Part shown: positions 41,271 to 44,175 of the stretch, piece after piece
Layout: the number at the start of each line of letters is the position of its first letter
Numbering within the stretch: the stretch's first letter is position 1
Source of the DNA: Gammaproteobacteria bacterium
GTDB taxonomy: Bacteria > Pseudomonadota > Gammaproteobacteria > Chromatiales > Chromatiaceae
DNA: 44,175 bases
NCBI GenBank assembly: GCA_015490795.1
Contig: WFXD01000095.1
Coordinates: 1-44,175, forward strand
Reading direction: 5' to 3'
The notes under the pieces: model-generated
Database searches by the model: none
What the model saw: the letters and a program-made list of their open reading frames with translations, nothing else
What the model was told of the DNA's origin: nothing
Translations under genes and position numbers: made by a program

Positions 41271-42668
41271 ATGAATGAACTGGCAACAAAGAGTGGATAT
41301 GCACCGGGAACAGGTCCATGGCTGGCAGCACTGGGAGACTGGATGCAGCGCCAGCGGCGCACCATTCAGACCACCCAGTGGATTGTCGTAGGGCTTTTTC
41401 TGGTACTGCTCATCTGGCCGGCGTTCCTGCCTTTGCCGCAGGAGTATGTCCATTTCTATGAGAACCTGATCCTGCTGGCCCAATTTATTTTCTGGGGAAT
41501 CTGGTGGCCATTTGTGATGCTGAGCATGATGCTGATGGGGCGTGTCTGGTGCGGCGTGTTCTGTCCGGAAGGTGCATTGTCGGAGTGGGCAAGCCGCCAT
41601 GGCCGGGGGGGTGCCATACCGGCATGGATGCAGTGGGAGGGGTGGCCTTTTGCTGCCTTTGTGCTGATAACACTCTATGGCCAGTTGATCAGTGTCTATG
41701 AATACCCCAAGGCAGCGCTTCTGGTACTGGGTGGTTCTACGGTTGTGGCCATGCTGGTCGGCTTTTTCTATGGTAAAGGCAAGCGGGTCTGGTGTCGGCA
41801 TCTATGCCCTGCCAATGGCGTATTTGCGCTGCTGTCACGCCTTGCCCCGGTTCATTTTCAGGTAGACAGGGAGAGGTGGGAGCAGGCTCCGCCCCGCACC
41901 CCGGCGGTTGACTGCGCGCCGCTGGTCAATATCCGCACCATGACCGGCAGCAGCGCCTGTCATATGTGCGGCCGTTGCAGCGGGCACCGCGATGCCGTAA
42001 CCCTGACCGCCCGCTCTCCAAACCGGGAGATCCTCTCACTGCAGGAGGCGGATCTCTCGCGGTGGGAGGTGCGGCTGCTGATATTTGGCATGCTGGGGCT
42101 TGCTACTGGCGCCTTCCAATGGTCGGCTTCACCCTGGTTCGTTACCCTCAAGCAGGGGCTGGCTGAATGGCTGATCGAGCTTGATATCTTCTGGCCGCTG
42201 CAATCCAATGCACCCTGGTGGGTGCTGACGCACTATCCTGAAACCAATGACCTCTTCAGCTGGCTGGATGGCGCCGCCATCCTGCTCTATATCGGCATCA
42301 CCACCCTGCTGATCGGCGGGACTATCCTGCTGGCCCTGCGGCTGGCAGGCTGGGTGCTCGGGCAGCGGGAGATGCCGTGGCGACTTGCCTATGGTCTGAC
42401 ACCGCTGGCCGGAATCAGCGTATTCCTGGGGCTTTCCGCGCTGACAGTGGGCATGCTCAAGGCAGAGCGGCTTGAGCTTGGATGGGTGGGAGATCTGCGT
42501 ATCGCCCTGCTGATTGTGGCGGTACTCTGGAGTGGACAGCTCATCTGGCGCATACTGGCGGCTCTTGAAGGGGTCTCCGCCTGGCGGCAATGGGTTGCCT
42601 GGTTTGTCACCATGGCAGGCACAGCTGTCGTTGTGCTCTCCTGGACGCAGATGTTCTTCATGTGGTGA
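41271..42668 (+). CDS. FtrD/NosR-like membrane polyferredoxin
   Basis: This 465-residue protein has about ten membrane helices. Two Cys motifs at helix ends (WCGVFCPEG with Cys94 and Cys98, and WCRHLCPANG with Cys175 and Cys179) recall NapH and NosR. A cytoplasmic loop has Cys215 and CHMCGRC (Cys230, 233, 236) followed by SGHRDAVTL. The usual fourth Cys of a 4Fe-4S motif is absent after CGRC, so Cys215 may supply it. FtrD proteins have this layout and are thought to feed electrons to ferrous iron uptake. The C-terminal half (about 265-465) is hydrophobic. It is preceded by a porin and lacks a neighbouring FTR1 permease. Confidence 0.88.
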   Translation: MNELATKSGYAPGTGPWLAALGDWMQRQRRTIQTTQWIVVGLFLVLLIWPAFLPLPQEYVHFYENLILLAQFIFWGIWWPFVMLSMMLMGRVWCGVFCPEGALSEWASRHGRGGAIPAWMQWEGWPFAAFVLITLYGQLISVYEYPKAALLVLGGSTVVAMLVGFFYGKGKRVWCRHLCPANGVFALLSRLAPVHFQVDRERWEQAPPRTPAVDCAPLVNIRTMTGSSACHMCGRCSGHRDAVTLTARSPNREILSLQEADLSRWEVRLLIFGMLGLATGAFQWSASPWFVTLKQGLAEWLIELDIFWPLQSNAPWWVLTHYPETNDLFSWLDGAAILLYIGITTLLIGGTILLALRLAGWVLGQREMPWRLAYGLTPLAGISVFLGLSALTVGMLKAERLELGWVGDLRIALLIVAVLWSGQLIWRILAALEGVSAWRQWVAWFVTMAGTAVVVLSWTQMFFMW

Positions 42669-42811
42669 GGTCCGGGTTTTTGTGGTATCTGCAATAATAT
42701 GCAGCCTGGGCTTGGCCTTGCCGCTCTCTTGCATCCGCTGCTGGCCGGCTCAAAAAAGGTTGAAAATTACCGGAATGCAGTTTTGCTGTGTTTCAATCTC
42801 TGGGAGAAGAA

Positions 42812-43357
42812 GTGAATAATATCCGAACATTTGAAGGCATGACCCCCGTTGTTGCAGAGGATGCCTGGGTGGATGAGGCCGCCGTGGTGATTGGTGATGT
42901 ACAGATTGGCAGAGGCTCTTCCATCTGGCCCGGCGTGGTGATACGTGGTGATATTCATCGCATCCGCATCGGTGAGCGCACCAGCATCCAGGATGGCTCA
43001 GTGGTGCATGTCACCCATGCCAGCCAGTTCGTGCCGGATGGATACTCGACCACAGTGGGCAGTGATATCACGGTAGGACACAATGTCACCCTGCACGGCT
43101 GTGAGATCAGGGACAGATGCCTGATCGGCATGGGTTCCATCGTGCTGGATGGCGCTGTTGTGGAGTCAGAAGTTATTGTTGGGGCAGGCAGCCTGGTGCC
43201 GGGCGGCAAGGTGCTGGAGGGCGGCTATCTGTACCTTGGCTCGCCGGTCAAACAGATCCGCAAGCTGACTGGGAAGGAGATAGCCTTTTTTGAGTACTCT
43301 GCCCAGCGCTACCAGGAGCTGGGGCAGCGGTATCTTAAACCTAGAAAAATCAGTTGA
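42812..43357 (+). CDS. Gamma-class carbonic anhydrase family protein (YrdA-like)
   Basis: This 181-residue left-handed beta-helix protein starts at GTG 42812, with GGGAGAAG 3-8 bases upstream; an earlier GTG eight codons before is less well supported. It has hexapeptide repeats (VVIGDVQIGRGSSIWPG, then VIRGDIHRIRIG), zinc-site His in VVHVTH and ITVGHNVTLHG and GSPVKQIRKLTGKEIA near the end. YrdA-type members often lack carbonic anhydrase activity. The final residues PRKIS and the stop lie within a repeat unit. It is followed by a terminator hairpin. Confidence 0.92.
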   Translation: MNNIRTFEGMTPVVAEDAWVDEAAVVIGDVQIGRGSSIWPGVVIRGDIHRIRIGERTSIQDGSVVHVTHASQFVPDGYSTTVGSDITVGHNVTLHGCEIRDRCLIGMGSIVLDGAVVESEVIVGAGSLVPGGKVLEGGYLYLGSPVKQIRKLTGKEIAFFEYSAQRYQELGQRYLKPRKIS

Positions 43358-43361
43358 GCCT
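43340..43361. repeat. Second copy of the 22-base repeat, at the end of the carbonic anhydrase gene
   Basis: This block is identical to 35239-35260 apart from one base. It covers the last five sense codons and the TGA stop of the gamma carbonic anhydrase gene and runs into the terminator stem. Confidence 0.7.
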
Positions 43362-43396
43362 AAGAAGAGCAGTGGATTTTAACCGCCCTTCTTAGG
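43359..43396. terminator. Bidirectional terminator-type hairpin between convergent genes
   Basis: CCTAAGAAG (43359-43367) pairs perfectly with CTTCTTAGG (43388-43396) and inner bases extend the pairing. It lies between the rightward carbonic anhydrase gene and the leftward oxidoreductase gene, with no long T run. Confidence 0.55.
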
Positions 43397-43423
43397 GTTG
43401 CGGCGGCTCCCTCTGCCAATGCG

Positions 43424-44175
43424 CTACAAAAGCACCTTTTCAATCCCCCCTCTACGGGCTTTGTCGATAAATACCTTTTGCCACTCTTCCCCCAGGTAGG
43501 CCCTGGCCAGCTCTACCACCAGAAAGCCGGCCTCCATCCCGGTTTCGTCGGCATAGCGGGAGAGTCCTTGCTGGCAGGCGGGGCAGGAGGTGAGCAGTTT
43601 CATCGTGCCGCCGCCCAGCTGTTCCATCCCCTTTTTCAGCTCTTCTGATTTACGAAAACGTATCTGGCGGGAGATGTCCGGGCGGGTGGTGCCAAGGGTG
43701 CCGGCCTCGCCGCAGCAGCGGTCGCTCAACACCACTTCAGCGCCCATCAGGCGGCTGGCCACCTCCAGTGGATCTTTGTGTTTCATCGGGCTGTGGCAGG
43801 GGTCGTGGAAGAGGAAGCGCTGGCCGCTGTCCTCACCCAGGGTGACCCCTTTTTCGAGCAGGTATTCGTGGATATCCATGAGCCGGCAGCCGGGGAAGAT
43901 CTTCTCAAACTCATAGGTCAGCAGCTGATCCATGCAGGTGCCGCAGGAGAGCACCACGGTTTTGATGTCCATGTAGTTGAGGGTGTTGGCGATGCGGTGG
44001 AAGAGCACCCGGTTTTCGGTGGAGATGCGGTGCCCCACGCCGTGCTGTCCGACCGAGATCTGTGGATAGCCGCAGCAGAGGTAGCCGGGAGGCAGCACGG
44101 TCTCGGCACCGATCTCGTAGAGCATCGCCAGTGTGGCCATGGAGATGTCACTGAAGAGGCGCTCGGAGCCACAGC
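43424..44175 (-). CDS. C-terminal part of a large FAD/Fe-S oxidoreductase (DUF3683/YdiJ-like), cut by the window edge
   Basis: The frame is open to the right edge, so about 250 residues of the C-terminus are visible. They contain two Cys-rich (CCG) domains: LPPGYLCCGYP with VLSCGTCMDQ, and FHDPCHSP with DRCCGEAGTLG and TSCPACQQG. These domains bind special Fe-S centres in GlpC, HdrB and lactate oxidase subunits. The blocks ANTLNYMDIKTVV and KIFPGCRLMDIHEYLLEKG match the long FAD/FMN-binding oxidoreductases with DUF3683 that I know from beta- and gammaproteobacteria, which oxidise D-2-hydroxy acids. The FAD part would lie to the right. Confidence 0.82.
   Translation of the reverse strand, partial: CGSERLFSDISMATLAMLYEIGAETVLPPGYLCCGYPQISVGQHGVGHRISTENRVLFHRIANTLNYMDIKTVVLSCGTCMDQLLTYEFEKIFPGCRLMDIHEYLLEKGVTLGEDSGQRFLFHDPCHSPMKHKDPLEVASRLMGAEVVLSDRCCGEAGTLGTTRPDISRQIRFRKSEELKKGMEQLGGGTMKLLTSCPACQQGLSRYADETGMEAGFLVVELARAYLGEEWQKVFIDKARRGGIEKVLL

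Noticed and set aside
1-44175. CRISPR arrays or an intact insertion sequence
   Set aside because: No regularly spaced direct repeats and no transposase frame were seen on either strand.

Overview
The window looks like chromosomal DNA of a gammaproteobacterium of moderate GC content. The evidence is a housekeeping set typical of that class (ttcA next to yqiA, dbpA, prlC, a YgiM-like SH3 protein, an AI-2E/PerM exporter, a TraB/GumN protein), a Fur-type iron box, a polar-flagellum accessory locus (FlgP/FlgT type) and many outer-membrane porins and c-type or Fe-S redox proteins. A free-living or symbiotic, respiratory (possibly sulfur-oxidising) relative of the Chromatiales/Thiotrichales is an inference only; no gene here proves it. 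I see no CRISPR array, no intact insertion sequence and no rRNA.

Layout. 0-3 kb: a leftward operon of a FabG-like SDR, a family-2 glycosyltransferase, a small lipoprotein and a YdcF-like DUF218 protein. tRNA-Leu(CAG) at 2951-3037 reads the other way and is followed by a terminator, a probable integration scar, a 145-bp palindromic MITE-like repeat and a 59-codon orphan ORF. 3.6-7.8 kb: a heavy-metal-type two-component system (leftward) divergent from a porin plus dihaem cytochrome c operon. 7.9-10.8 kb: DUF2459 lipoprotein, alpha/beta hydrolase, dbpA. 11.1-13.4 kb: LPP20/FlgP-like lipoprotein, FlgT and a small coiled-coil protein behind a candidate sigma-54 promoter. 13.5-19.1 kb: a leftward set of periplasmic binding protein, PAS/GGDEF/EAL protein and LppC-like binding-fold protein. 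19.4-23.7 kb: ttcA, yqiA, TraB-like (convergent), lipoprotein, AI-2E exporter.

23.8-33.7 kb holds the most unusual block. A membrane-anchored Sel1-type protein, a periplasmic VWA protein resembling the extracytoplasmic part of the type VI secretion kinase PpkA, a TagT-like ABC ATPase, a TagS-like FtsX-fold permease and a SPOR protein are tightly packed and partly overlapping. They are followed by an LplT-PlsC-acyl-ACP synthetase fusion (phospholipid repair) and an amidohydrolase. There is no kinase and no T6SS gene, so this may be a free-standing envelope-sensing or lipid-homeostasis machine.

33.7-38.8 kb: leftward secreted protein, a bacterial voltage-gated cation channel with an unusually acidic filter, a palindromic repeat, and a prlC-SH3 protein-hisG operon. 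39.0-42.7 kb: a Fur-box-controlled operon with a possible 23-aa leader ORF, a P19/FtrA iron-binding protein, an OprB-like porin and an FtrD-like polyferredoxin, without the usual FTR1 permease. 42.8-44.2 kb: a gamma carbonic anhydrase whose stop codon lies in a repeat, a terminator, and the C-terminal part of a large FAD/Fe-S oxidoreductase running off the edge.
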